Assembly: GCA_014338405.1 (NCBI GenBank)
Contig: JTDE01000204.1
Coordinates: 114,102-178,101 of the forward strand
Length of the DNA: 64,000 nucleotides
Source: Paragonimus skrjabini miyazakii
Lineage: Eukaryota > Platyhelminthes > Trematoda > Plagiorchiida > Troglotrematidae
Direction of reading: 5' to 3'
This document shows, piece after piece, positions 37,701 to 50,506 of the stretch. The notes below the pieces were generated by a model. The model saw nothing but the letters and a program-made list of their open reading frames with translations, did not search any database and had not been told where the DNA came from. Position numbers and translations under genes: made by a program. Each line of letters opens with the position of its first letter. The first letter of the stretch is position 1.

Positions 37701-39956
37701 AATAAAGTGGTCACCTATCAGTATGAGGTTAACTAAGATTAGATCATTGTGTTTTTGTATTTGACAAATAATGGCAACGATTACTGATGCATATTTGTTT
37801 GTTAAGCACCAAGAAGTATCAAAAATCAGCTATACATAATTCAGTGGCAGAATAAGACAACCTTAAAATACTAGGTCATTCAACTCTGCACGAAGTTTAT
37901 ACACCTACAATGTATGTGCTTCGGCAACGTTTTAAAACTCTACACCAAAACCTTTTTAAAAATTGAACTGTTCTGTCCGGTATGAAATGAAACAAAAATA
38001 AATTTAACACCAGCTGCACTATTTTATATTCAGTATTCAAAGGTGGTTATAGCAAAATTAATATCAATGAAAGTCGTTAAAAATATGTACGCTGAGGAGT
38101 AAAAATGACTGCCAGGTGGAGTGACCGATAAGCTATATGTGGTGATACATTTCTTCATCGCAGGCGTGACAAACAATCAACATATTCTCACCAGTTAGTG
38201 GTCCTTCTGGGAAATTCGCCCTTTGACCTACATCACAAGCCCATGTGTACCATAAGTGTATTTGTTGCATCAGGAGATTACTCATTTTCAAGAAGATGAA
38301 AATCGTTTCATGTATGTATTCAACGGAATTTGGGTAACACGGATGGATAACCGTGAAATATTTTATGGCACTTTAAATTAGAATTATATCGTACGTACAT
38401 GTGTTTTCTTTGTGTACAAATATATGTGTAGTTCATGTAACTGTAATTGTTTACTGAACAGTTATGTGGGTCAATGTCATTACAAATGTCTGCATTCCTT
38501 ACATCTTCCACGCAAATGTTTCGCAGAAAACAGAATGAAACTACCTCATACGGAAGATATTTTAATTATAACCACTACCGAAAGCATTCTTCGGGCTTAA
38601 ATGGAGTCTAGTGAATAACCTTCCCAAAATTACGCGGGTTGTACCTCACGGCAATTATTACGTAAATATACCACTCACAAGTGGGTACTGAAACAACTAC
38701 TCGCCGGATGCGATCTTCGATTAACAAAATAAACTTAGCTGCTTTTGGATTCTACTTTATCGTGTTTATAGCAATCCGTAATCAAACTATGTTTCAGGCT
38801 AGTAAATGAAATTTAAGGCATCAAGAGTTGTACTTCTTTCTGTTCAAACAGATGACCAGATATAGTGGAGCATTGATCCACGTACTTCGCATCTGACTGT
38901 GAAATGAATCCATTTATGTTGTTGGTTTTTTGTAACTCACACTCACTTGCCAGTTTGGATTATAAAATTAGCGCTGACAATGAGTATCAAATTATATTAC
39001 GAAAGACCCCGACATTGCTAATCGGAACTTCCATCCGTTTCAGTTTGTCTGTGTAAGGTTATTACGATAGCCGGAGTGTTTGTGTCCGTTTTTTTGAGAA
39101 AATCTTTGATTTTTGAGAGTGCTTGTTGTAAACAAATCTGATTAGGATTTTTCTATTCAACGCAGGTCTTATTTGATTAGAACCTAATTCTTCCTACCAA
39201 ATATTTTTCTGGATAAATGTAGTCTGAGAGGAGGGTTCACTTGTCTCACCAGCAGATTTTTTCTAGTATTTACATTCCAATTTTCTGGAGCTAATATCGT
39301 TTCTCGCAAATAACCGTCGAATTATAGAAAAATGCAACTTGTCGTAGAATGTTGGTTTGATAATTCTTCTGAAGACTTGACATTCTTTGCTTATCAAATT
39401 TCCTTGGGTTATTCTTGCAACCATCGCTTTCCAACGTTTTGCCAATGGCAGTTAGAGTGGGGAAATGTCACAACCGGGTTTTGCAAGCAAACCATCTCAT
39501 TCCTAAAGCGTACCAAGTTTACACCCGAATGCTGATGTAGTTAAAGAACGAACATTCGGCAGAATAGAATGATCGTTGCTATCTGTCTTGGTAATGTGAC
39601 TGTGCGTCATTCGGAAGTGATATACAGAAGAAACAAATAAGTGTTTGTGAAAAAGATCTCAGTCGGACAAGAAATGATCAATATGAGTAAGGTGTGTTGA
39701 ATGAATCGTCAGGCGAAACTATTTAACAAATGCTAATGTGAGATGATGTCACTTTAACCAAAGCCTATTCGGAATAAAGAGTTTATAGTAAACCTGAGGA
39801 AACATCATGAAATGTGAAGTACGTAATGTAGTGAGCAAATAAGAAGGAAAGAATATTAGTCGAAACAGAGTAACCCGAATAAATAAACGAAGAGATGGTT
39901 ATGTCCTCAGCACTATGCACTCACGAAAGTGAAGCAAATATGTTCAGTCTTGCTCA
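31742..39956. other. Long stretch without a supported gene
   Basis: AT-rich sequence. A plus-strand ORF of 124 codons at 35384-35758 adjoins a GC-richer patch (about 35750-35960) with more than one open frame; no motif or consistent splice pair identifies it, and an eroded transposon is as likely as a gene. Otherwise I see only short ORFs. Confidence 0.5.
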
Positions 39957-40026
39957 CATAAATTTATATCAGATATAACAATCCTCGTACCAAAATCATC
40001 TACTGAGTGAATGGGTTTTGTACCCA
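39957..40026. repeat. Dispersed 70-bp repeat, copy 1
   Basis: Matches 43737-43804 in direct orientation with few differences, including the exact run TCTACTGAGTGAATGGGTTT. Flanks differ on both sides, so this is a short interspersed unit or the shared end of a larger element. Confidence 0.85.
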
Positions 40027-41325
40027 ATATATATTTTTGTCCGAAATTCTTTTCACACGTGTACTTTAGCTATTTCTGGACTTGACAAAATGAGGTAGTT
40101 AGCCGAACAATACGTTTCACGCGAGACATTTTTAAATCCAATAACTTGTATTGATTTTAGTATATGTCTTATTGTTGACAAGTTGTAAAGGAAAGTTTTG
40201 CTTTTGAACAACCATGAAGAAACATGCTCGCAGCTGCTTGAATACCAGTCTACAGCATGCCGTCATCCATTGTTTGGACTTACTAGGCTTCCCCATACGC
40301 ACACAAGAATCTTACTCGGTGTTTCGAATAACGAGCGGGTGGTGTGCCTCATATTTTTGCCGTGCTGTAAGTTATCTTCATTTGTTTAACAAGCCTCAAT
40401 TAAGCAGCTTTGCATCTGGTTCTGACAGAGAGTCTAATTTTGTGTTTTCCGTCTGGGTTCTAGATCTTACCATTCTTGATGGTCTGCGATGGAAGAATGA
40501 TTCAAAATGCATTCTTCCTGTCGTGATGACAACACAACAAAATAAATGTTGGTTTGACTAAGAGTGGGTTAATTAAATGTATGATTGAGACGCCACAATA
40601 AGAGAATAACTGTAATCCAGCATCTTTACTTGAAAGTGGTCGACGACGAAACTTTACTAAGTAGTGAGGGCAACAAAAGTATGTTGAGCAACAAATTTGT
40701 GAGGCACTGTCGTTACGTTCACGATAACACATCTACTTTATCATATATCTACTTATCACATATCTACTTTATTTAATTAAGCAATATCGAAAACAAATTG
40801 AAAAATATGGGGATAAAAACAGCTGCCCTTCGAGGATGGAAAAAGATAACAACGTGTTACTGCATCTATAATAAGCTCTTTGCAAACTATCAGAGTTATT
40901 TTAAATACGTGGCGGTAACTGCATTGCAGCAGTTTGGGATTCGTGGGATTATTGGCGTTATTTTTAAGTAAAGGATCATTGTAGAGATGTAACACGTTTG
41001 CTATGCAAATACTGTTTTCTGGAAGATGGAAACATTGATTGTCAAGTTATTTGTTCAGACTGCTTGAATCGATGTTTCATCATGAAAAATTGCCTTCAGT
41101 TAACTTCAGTTTTGAGATGCATTTTCCAGCTGATAGACCAATAGGCTGGCACCATGCAATTTGATTGGTCGACCGAATAATTCAAGGTGTTCTTATGAAT
41201 CGGTTGTACATAAGTTTACATTCAACTGTCACAAGGCTCGCGCTTATAGTTTCCCGCCAGAAATATACATGATAGCTAATGATATGGGCAACTCAAGTGA
41301 TTATCTTTGATCATGGTAACCAAAT
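40027..41325. other. No firm gene; one candidate exon near 40192-40369
   Basis: A consensus donor (GTAAGT at 40370) ends a stretch open in two frames. The frame containing CSQLLEYQSTACRHP-like sequence looks more protein-like than the frame with the ATG at 40214, but the upstream acceptor is poor. A 115-codon ORF (40214-40561) crosses that donor. The rest shows nothing except the small tandem repeat at 40729-40772. Confidence 0.4.
40729..40772. repeat. Three-unit tandem repeat of about 16 bases
   Basis: The units are built on ATCTACTTTATCATAT, with small length changes. Simple local slippage product. Confidence 0.75.
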
Positions 41326-41575
41326 ATGCCTGATCTTAAGGATTATTACGGAGCACAAGCGGCGGTCCGTTTTTACATATTTCTCATGTTCTGCCTAACA
41401 CACACTTATTCGGATCAATTTCACGTCGTGTCTCCAGGTCCATGTCTACACGAAGGAGATTCATTTTGCACCAGGCGCGTGGCAAACAGCATATGCTCCA
41501 GAGAAAAGAATGAATGCTTTTGCAAACCAGGATATGTTTCCATTCAGGAAAACTATGGGATCACATGCAAGACGC
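41326..41575 (+). CDS. First exon of a secreted cysteine-rich protein (EB/EGF-like module)
   Basis: ATG at 41326 opens a frame of 83 complete codons that runs into a good donor (GTAAGC at 41576), leaving phase 1. A hydrophobic core at about residues 14-24 after a short polar N-terminus suggests a signal peptide ending near residue 30. The mature part holds six cysteines at 40, 48, 57, 64, 66 and 81, with the CxC..GY arrangement (residues 64-70) typical of EB or EGF-like modules that form three disulfides. Phase 1 introns commonly border such extracellular modules. The next exon I favour is 42625 onward, whose acceptor phase matches and which continues a cysteine-rich sequence. The protein would be secreted or on the tegument or cell surface; ligand and function are unknown. 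Confidence 0.55.
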
Positions 41576-42624
41576 GTAAGCCTTTACTTGTTCGTTAAAT
41601 GGTTATCTGTTATATCCAATAGTTTACGTGATAACGATTACATTGTTTCTTTTTGCGTAGGCATTTACAATTCATTGGTTCAGAATGAGTAAGCAAGGTT
41701 CAATTGAAGGGCATCTACATGGATCACGTTTAAGGATTTTATTAGGCTCGCCCAAAACTGACAGCATGCGGAATGTCTGACAGTTCGTATATTGTGAATA
41801 ATTGTGTGCATACTACATGACAAATTGAATAAAACTTGTTAGAAAAGTTTGGAACAATTTTAAAATTAAGCTTTTTAAACGCATTTCCGTTTGTCTTGTC
41901 CTTGTCAGTCAAAGTTATCATTGTCAGATCGATTCGCCGCCTACATATACCTAAACAGGACAAAGAAGTGAATGTTGAATGTTGGAAATATGCACACTAT
42001 ATACATTGTGAATAAAGTTTATCAGCCCGTTTTATGCTCAAAGTGTCTTTCGGATTAACATTTAGAGAAAGATATTTTGCACTTCACTTGTGACATACAG
42101 CAGTACCGCTATTTCGCCTAAATGTCATAGGGAGCATGACGGTATAAAACTCATAAAAGAGCAAAAGGTTTTGTACGGTTCACCATTTTCCGGTTAATTT
42201 GCGTGCAGCTTCCGAGGACCCTCGAACGCAATATAGTGGATGCATGTTTTTTCTAAACAATAATAAATGAAGCTAGCAGTTCTTACTAGTTCAGTTGACC
42301 CGAGTCCAACTTTATTTTCACGTTGAATCTGCGTCGGTATCGACAACCGTTATGCTGGCTTGATGGTGACAGCATTTTGGGCTCTGTGTTGAGTTATTTT
42401 ATGTCAGTAATTTAATCTAGAATTACACCGGAGCTGGAATGAAACTGTTGAACAGGAGCTACGTGACTGACTTTTAGGTTTTAAAATCTTCCTATAAAGT
42501 CCCAACATAAATGATGTAGTGACACGTTTTTTGTATAGGAAGCTCATGTGAACGTGGTTTTATATTTGTTTAAAAGGCCAAGTTATAGTGTAACAGTTGA
42601 CTGTTGCTAAGGGAATTTTCGCAG

Positions 42625-42782
42625 AGTGTAGAGTTGTCGGTAGGAATCATAAAGGGGATTTGAGTAAATCTGATGCACCCAAAGAGACGGATTGCGTGTC
42701 GTTGGAAAATAAATGTACGCAAGATAGTGGAATATTCGATGGTTTATTTTTGAGCGACAGTTGGCTAACATTGATCAAATGA
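42625..42782 (+). CDS. Second exon of the secreted cysteine-rich protein
   Basis: The acceptor (ATTTTCGCAG ending at 42624) is followed by two bases that complete the phase 1 codon of the first exon. The frame then runs 51 codons to TGA (42780-42782), giving a 135-residue two-exon product. Cysteines fall at about protein residues 85, 107 and 114, with many charged residues between, consistent with an extracellular loop or a second incomplete module. The odd total of cysteines suggests the chain continues: a weak phase 1 donor (GTTTAT at 42742) would connect to the acceptor at 45545. An alternative acceptor at 42208 also fits in phase and would give a short 20-codon tail ending at 42270 beside an AATAAA, but it adds only one cysteine. 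Confidence 0.45.
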
Positions 42783-45545
42783 TATATTGTTACTTCCGTA
42801 CTTCAGAACTGCAAATTCCCCCTCGATTTTTTACAAGACATACCAGGGTACACACATTTTTGAAACCAACATGTTTATTGCTGCAGTAAAAAGAGATTTG
42901 GAGGTAAATACAAACATTGTTGGCTGGTGCTACAGTAAACTGTTCTAATGTTATCGGGATTAATCATTCCAGTAAATGTATGGAAGTTAACAGTCAATGG
43001 AAATTCAAGATGTGTAAATCGAAAACTGAGAAGTAGCTCCCGTTATTATTTATGTAACCATCACTATACTTCAAACTAACGATTATTACTCGCCTTTTTC
43101 ACTTTATGTTTGAAAATATATGAATAAGTTTGTGTTTTGAGAAAAAACGCCTTCACCTATCGCCCTCTCCCCGTATTTCCACTAGTGTTAGCAATCTTTA
43201 CAAAAAGCGCTCGTTATGTGTTTACTTTTCCCCAAAGAACATGATATGCTATTCATTTATTAGTCTGTTCAATCACGGAATAGCAAAGCCCTAATGGGGG
43301 CAAACTCGAACTTCGATTTGTTCTAAGTAGAATCAATCACAGATGGCAGACTAATTTACCCACGTAAAATGGGAAACACTTGTACGTGGGGCAGGAAAGT
43401 TTGATTCCGCCAATTGTTGTGCAGTTTTGTCAACAGTTTATCTTAGTATCGACTACAAACAGTTGAATAAAGTAAGTTTATAGTTAAGGTGCAGTATGTT
43501 AGATTTGTTTATGCGGATGAGCTAAAGTTGTTGATATTTATGGGTGTTCCTCAGCGTATACCTTATATCGGACGATCCATGAATAGTGTTTGATGTCATC
43601 TCAAGTCAATGATGTCATTTCTACACAACAATAAACAAACGGTCATTCAAACGTGATAGACCACTTACGACTGCGGAGCCAAAACCTATTTTTACATGTT
43701 ACTTTTTACTCTTATGACAAAAATAAATAAATTTATCATAAATTTATCAGATATAAAAATCCTCATACTAAAATCATCTACTGAGTGAATGGGTTTTGTA
43801 CCCAAGAAGAGTTTACTGTCGAGCGCCAGACATATTTTACTAAAATGCCAAACTGTCAATTTTCCTCAATTTTTCTAGATATTTTTATAATCTAGGCAGC
43901 ACTGTTGTCTGTTTTTGTAACGAATGTTATGCACAAGTTTACAAACTGGTTGGTAAACTTAAGTTATTTCGGATAAACTCATTCCAAGGAATAATAATTT
44001 CCGACGTATCACAATCTCTTATTTGGAGGCTTCGAAAACACGGCTGCCACAATTAATTAAAACAGATCGTCGCCTACAGTATGTTGTCAGTGGGGTAATT
44101 TTCGTCAATTTCAGTGAGATTGTGATTGATCGAACAAAACTGCTACAATTTCCCTTTTCGAACAACTGTTAAACAAACCAGTTGCTGAGCTTATTACGAT
44201 GGACTCTTGTATGTACGTTCAAAACACTTGGTCCGTCTGTGCTCTACAATTGCGAGCAATTTCCCTACGCTTAGATTATAGGTCACCCGTTAGCAGACCT
44301 AACAAAGCATTTTTATAAGTGCGGTTTAAGAACTTTATTCATCAGCTATTGGACCTGATGGTGACAACCTCTGAGAATTCTGACTGATTCAAAAATGAGC
44401 TCATTAATATTCCTTATGACAATCTGGTTATTCGCATTTTGTTCTGACTGTTCTATCTGCATTGTTTTTGTTTGTTTCATGAGTTAAAATGCGATGTTGA
44501 CTTTCATAAACATTATTCCAATTATGATGCTTTAAAACACGAGATTCTGATGGTATTGCTAGGAACTTTCCCAGTATGTCAAATGACTAAAGATCAGTTT
44601 TGATATGAGCTATCGAAGCATGTATAGTTTGGACAAAAACATGAACGTAGAGGATTTCTGACAAGAAGCTGCTCGTATCAACTAACAGATATATTGCACA
44701 CTCTAGAAAGGACCCCCAAAAACATACTATTTAAAGAAAGGTCGTATTGAAGGAAAGCATTATAGAGATTTACCATGTCACTTTTAGAAATTAATGCAAA
44801 AGAAAAGATTCATCGATTTTGTACATCAGATTTGAATGATTTATGTTAAAAAATTGAATTGAGGACCGACGTTTAGTTAAAATACGTATCAAAATCTTCT
44901 TTACTAATTTATTTCAAACAGAAGTAGTAGTGATTGTAAGCGAGAAAATGGCTGATATTTCACGGTTTAGAACTTACGCCTTGGACACGTTTTTAGCCGT
45001 TTAATGGAACATTCCCATCAAACACAGTCTGTACACCCAGCTCTGTTATGTGAAACGCTGTTCACGGTGGCATATTATTTCGAATTATAAAGTCGGCGAA
45101 GAAAATGTTTCACAGAGAGATTTGTGGAAATAAGTGAAATACTTTATTTGTTGACTAATTTGAGTTATCTTTGAATTATGATTAATTTAGAGTATTGCAT
45201 TTATCAAGTCTATTTGCAAGGACATTACAAAAGCGTTTGGGTGCATAAAATGAGTTTTTCTGGGAAGTTAGAAGGCGTCGAATAAAGTTGCTTCTATAGT
45301 TTAAATACCCTTTGGCCGCTAGGTAAAATGAAATTCTAAATAACATGTCGTAGTAATATTTAATGGGTTGAATGTGTGTTTGCGCACGACCTTCAATGGT
45401 GACTTTTTATTATATCGTAAAATATGACGAGGCTTAAGTAACCCAGCGATAATTGACACTATCTCATTATATTCACACATACTACTTACATCATTGTCTT
45501 AACGAAATAATTTGGTACATTTTTGAGTTGTTTTAGTAGCTTCAG
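42783..45545. other. Probable intron or intergenic DNA
   Basis: No supported exon. A plus-strand frame without ATG is open at about 43968-44170 (about 66 codons). A 17-base segment at 42886-42902 is flanked by acceptor- and donor-like sequence but is too short to judge. Contains the second copy of the 70-bp repeat. Confidence 0.45.
43737..43804. repeat. Dispersed 70-bp repeat, copy 2
   Basis: Direct copy of 39957-40026, two bases shorter and with a few substitutions. It lies in the presumed second intron of the cysteine-rich gene. Confidence 0.85.
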
Positions 45546-45682
45546 TTGGAACTAGGAATATTATTTCGGATAGTCCCTGCACAATGCATTCTACCCATGT
45601 CGTTTCAAAAGACATTTCTAAGACTATATGTCTCATCGTTATGCTTACAACTTCTCCCGAATGCAATAGGATCCTTTGTCAG
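45546..45682 (+). CDS. Possible third exon of the cysteine-rich gene
   Basis: A pyrimidine-rich acceptor ending TTCAG (45545) and a donor GTAAAT (45683) bound 137 bases, phase 1 in and phase 0 out. The 45 codons contain cysteines in a CNRILC-like ending. The phase matches the weak phase 1 donor at 42742. A short 118-base intron would separate it from the next candidate exon. I see no recognisable domain, so the link to the upstream exons is inference from phase and strand only. Confidence 0.28.
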
Positions 45683-45800
45683 GTAAATCAATTACACTAT
45701 ATTTTGCAACATACCATCAACTTGGTGAGTCGATGCACATTTATTGCACCAGAAAGTGACTTGGTAATAGAGCGCTACATCAGTTGTTACATGGTTTCAG

Positions 45801-45908
45801 TCTGTCTGTGCAACTGTGCTTGGAGAGTCCTTGCCAAATATGGGATATCCTCAGTTTGAATCTGGCAGAAGTTTACATTGGTTTAAAGGCAATAATGTGG
45901 ACCTCTAA
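45801..45908 (+). CDS. Possible terminal exon of the cysteine-rich gene
   Basis: The acceptor CATGGTTTCAG (to 45800) starts a phase 0 segment of 35 codons ending in TAA (45906-45908). A perfect AATAAA follows at 46180-46185, allowing a 3' UTR of about 270 bases. The four-exon chain 250+117+137+108 bases sums to a whole number of codons (203 residues plus stop). However, a competing 136-codon ORF (45784-46194) covers the same stretch in another frame. Confidence 0.25.
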   Translation, partial: SVCATVLGESLPNMGYPQFESGRSLHWFKGNNVDL

Positions 45909-48900
45909 ACGCCTTAAGAATGCGGTTCTTTCGAATCTAGCAGCACCTAAACGTCGTAGCACACACTCCACTTCAGACAAGCTTTTTCGGTTGTCAAAGC
46001 GTTACTATGGAATCGTGCCTCGCACATTAGTGCTTATCAATGGCGCAAACATTTCAGGGTCAGGAAATGTCCCCCAAGTCATACAGGGCCAATTCATTAG
46101 GTTCAGCTGTTCAACCCCACTTTGTTGTCACATAATGCTGGATCATTTCAGCAAAACAAAGACATCACTTTCGTTTACGAATAAACAAGTATAGTTATAT
46201 AGTTTAAACGGACCATTGTCTTTCAGCTTAGTGTGTGCACACTGAATGTTGAGAGGGTAGTTTTTGTAGTCATCTCCTGAAAGGTTACCACGACGTAATA
46301 AGTAATTCATAGCAGTTGTTAATTGCTGATGGTGATGGTTTTTGCTTAAGATTGATGTGTTTTTGCCGAATGCAAACTGCCTGCAGCAAGCCACTTAAAT
46401 TTCTGGTTGTCGTAAGCCATACTCCAATTAGATGGCAAAGATATCCAATAGGGAAACATTACTTTGCAGCCACAAAAGCTCACTTTAGACGTCAGTTGAA
46501 ATGACAAGTTTCGAAGGTTAAGTAAACTTTTAAATTAGTTCGAACGCAGACAGTAAATATAGTTCATATATCGCAATGCCAAGGAAGGAGTCATCAGACT
46601 GACGCGATGAAGAACCAAAGTGACAAAGCAATCAGTGCAACCGACAAGAAAAGTAATCTACCATTCCAAATGCTTGAATATAAAGGGTCAGCCTTGCCGG
46701 AATTTTACTACTTACAATCCGTGAGCTACTACTCGTTGTTAAGTTGTTTTTCAGAATAAACGTCGTACATACAATTGTCCATCCACCTCCACATTCCCGA
46801 CGGAAGCTGCTCATCAGCTTGATTCTAGTGCACGAGCGAAATTATTGACAGAAGCCTGTCTACCAAAACAACCCACTGAAAACATGGCATACGTCTATCA
46901 AACCTTTCTCGACATTTAAGAAACTTACCGCTGATTATCAAGCTGCAGTGTTTGCCAGTTCGATGCAACTAACTTTTCGCAGTTGTTGAGTCGCCTATTG
47001 ATCAAACCTCTACCTTAAAAGTATTGATTTTTCGAACATTTGAAATTGAACACTTCTTCACCGGACGTTGTGCAATGTGTTGAACGTGTTATCAACTTTT
47101 TCCAAAATGTTTGCTTAGTTTATGTAAAAATATCAAAATCTACGAAAAAATAATTTACTGAACTTTTTCACTGGAGTCAGGACGTTACGGTGAAAAATGA
47201 TAACAACCTTCAACAAGTTACTGTCATTGGCAAAAGTTTATTCGCAAACTTAGAACACAGCATGATTGTTAAAAGATCACAGAGGTTTGCTGAGAAGTTT
47301 ACGTTAACTGTAGTTAACTACTGTTCACGGAAAGTTGACACCTTCATTGTGTAACATCAGACGAACGGATGCACATACAGTTATGTTACATAGCGCTATT
47401 ATAAAATAAATATATCGATCATTTTTAACATAGAACGATCCACTGACACGGACAGATGTATTTACTTAGCTTTTGCAAACTCAATTAAATTTATGCTAGA
47501 TTCATTTTCATCAAGAGTACACAACTTGTATTAACCAGTTATGAGGAGAATCGGTTACGTTCAAAAAATAAACAACGTATTATAAATCGGCAGTCACGGT
47601 CCAGCATTGTGCTACAGGAATGATGTGGAATCGTTGAGCATAACGGAAATACGACATGATTACTAATTAATTTCCGGTCAGATTGTGATGGTCCTGACAA
47701 CTCATGAGGCGTACAAATTAACCAGACAATAGCTGTTGACAGATGGATTGACTTCCATCTAGTCACATTGATTATGTTGAAACCAAGTCTACGTGTCATG
47801 TGAAAAGGAAAATATTTAGATTACTTGTAAGTAATAGAGGGTTTGCTTGAATTGTGACGAATACCATTCAGAATTGAAGACAACTGATTGGAAAGTCAGA
47901 TGGAGAGCGATAACTGCGATTAAGTTTGACTGATGTTCAACTCGACCTTATTCGGCTTCCTTCTTTTATACCGTATTCATTATGAATATTGTGTAATCAA
48001 CAACAGTGCTGGTCATTTTGTGGCGAATGATTATCTTGCGTGGTAGTATGCTTGCAACTATGTACATTCTTTAATTTCTACATTGGGTTTAATGGAAAGG
48101 TTGGCAGTGAGAAAAAACAGGTAATTGGGTCGGACATATGTTATTCGTACACTGTCCTTAAGCAGTATAGAAGTCAAGTATTTCTGGCTATAAAATTTGC
48201 TGTTACCTTTTAAGTTCATCAACGTATTTGGCCATCAGCTTCAATATGTGTTTGAGCCCGTAAATAGCTTGCTTAAATTGATCATGTTGCTGACACACGG
48301 TAAGTAGCCGTTACTGATACTGCCGAATAACACATACCGGAGAGCGTGAATAATTGCATGCTATCAGTTGCTTCTGTTTCATTGTTCAACACGTCATATC
48401 TGATTACTTAGCGTTCTTCGGCAAAAACCAACTCAGTCAATTATACTGTTTTGTGGCAGCTTGCGATATAATGGAAAACTAAGTTGGTTGTGGTAAAGAA
48501 TCTGTTGGGTGTAATAGAAAACAAAGCATCTGATCTGAATCACATATCTCATCTATAATCACTTATTGTATGCAAGTTGTTCAATGTTGTGAGTTTCCTC
48601 AACAAAATGTTGTATTTTACCTTCCATTCAATGGTGATTCTTTAGTATCCGTCTCCTCTTCAAACCGTAACTCCTGCAGGTTTTTGGTACAAAGTTGCAC
48701 ATCGTTTTATTAATTCCATTTAGAACTTCTTTACTTAAATACATTTTTACACATAACACATAACACACAAACATAGAGGATTATCTGATGCCTCAGTTTT
48801 CAAGTTGATGCCAGTTGCGTCTATAGCCGACTACTCCACTGATAACCGATTCAAATCACCGTAGTTATTAACTCAGGAGAGCACGTTCCTTCCACGTCCT

Positions 48901-50506
48901 TTTCAATGTATTTCAGAATATTTGTTAAGCACCAGCAACGCTTTACTTTTTATGCATGGAAGTGCGTGTTCTAGAATTTCGTTGCGCTCAAGGTAGTAGT
49001 AGGTAAGTACGGAGAGACGCGACCTGATTCAATGTGTCACATTTCAGTTGCCGGTCATTCTAATTTTGGAAGGCAAGTAGATTTTTTAGATAGTTTTCAT
49101 GTTCATATAATAAGAGAATCTGCTACGACCAGGTGAAGATAATTTCTCAATATTGGTGTTATTTTATATTAATACCAGACACTCTCATTGACTAGCTAAG
49201 CAGGGATGTACTAGTATATTTTTCCTCGGTAGTGCAAAACAATTCACGACAAAGAAGGCATACCAAAATTGAAAAAGTATATCTCTTCTCTGTGAAAGCG
49301 CGATCAGTTCTTTTCGGCAGGAAATACTGGTTTAGTTCATCACAAAAGGCGCTGATACAACCACAGGTATGGCATGTGGAATGTCCTCCATTCAAGTCAA
49401 CTATTTCTGTAAAAGATTCACAGATACGATTAACGACCGTTCAGTCTACTGAATATTGCGCTCTAAGAATTTCCCTACATATCTGAACGTCCTATCAACT
49501 ACCAGTTTGTTTGGACTCGTAGTACATAGGCACATTTTATAGGCAGCCGTATTGTAGGAAGTTAGAGTGGAAGTTACTTGCAGAAGCGTATCAGAAAGTT
49601 TATCATGCAAACATACGGAAAATTAAAGAAGGAATTTATATACTGTTTTATGTTAATACAAATTTTTGATGCAACCGTTTGTATATCTCACAATGACATT
49701 TGACGGAACCATCTTTCCAGGGACAGTCTTGGTTAACAGTTTCCAACGGTTGAATCATGTGGTGAAACATAACTACACAAGTTGGGGTGATTTATTAAGT
49801 AACATCAACATCACTCTCGTGGTAAGCCGTCATTTATTTATATATGCGATTATTCAAATATGTTTTCGAATTGCAATTTTAAAGCATATTTGCAATTAGG
49901 ATTGCGAGGGTTTTTATTATAAGTTTTCTTTCAGATTGACACCAGGAAACACTGTCACAGTCGAGACGGGATCTACGTGTCTTTTGAAACCAACTGTGTT
50001 TATAACACTGCAAATAACTAGCAAAGTAGTTACTGTATCTTTTTTTTCCAAACCTGGCAATTCAAATGCAAGTTTTTAACGGACGGCAGCTTACTGCAGG
50101 TAGAATTCAAGGACATAATTTTAACCACTGACGTGACGTATTGTTCTACAACGCATACATTATCTGTTAAAACCTTCAAGTTACTTTGGGAGATAGGTAT
50201 CCGGTGTTTACGTGTTCCACCACATTTACATTAAGCAAAAGATTACCGGAATTAAATTGAAGTTCTAATTGTGTGGTAAGTATCTGAGTGGTTCGATTGA
50301 CAAGGCAAGTTTCACACCATTAATATCAAATTAGCCATTCACCTCTCCTTTATTTTCAATTACCAAATCACTCCATTGACGATATACTTCGATTTCAGAT
50401 GTCCACTTATTTCCGACATTTTCATCTTAGTGATATGATGTTCTCTTAGGATGGAGGGGTTACTATCAGATGCGTCAGTACTCATTTAAACTTCATATGG
50501 ATTGAA
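45909..50506. other. No firm gene; two candidate exons near 49.2-50.0 kb
   Basis: Splice-like bounded open segments occur at 49233-49366 (acceptor CCTCGGTAG, donor GTATGG), 49721-49821 (acceptor CTTTCCAG, donor GTAAGC) and 49935 onward (strong acceptor TTCTTTCAG). Only the last two are phase-compatible, reading phase 0 across the join to a TAG at 50019-50021. A different frame of the last segment is open longer (to about 50080), so the reading is ambiguous. No family is recognised. The rest of the interval is AT-rich and unremarkable. Confidence 0.35.
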
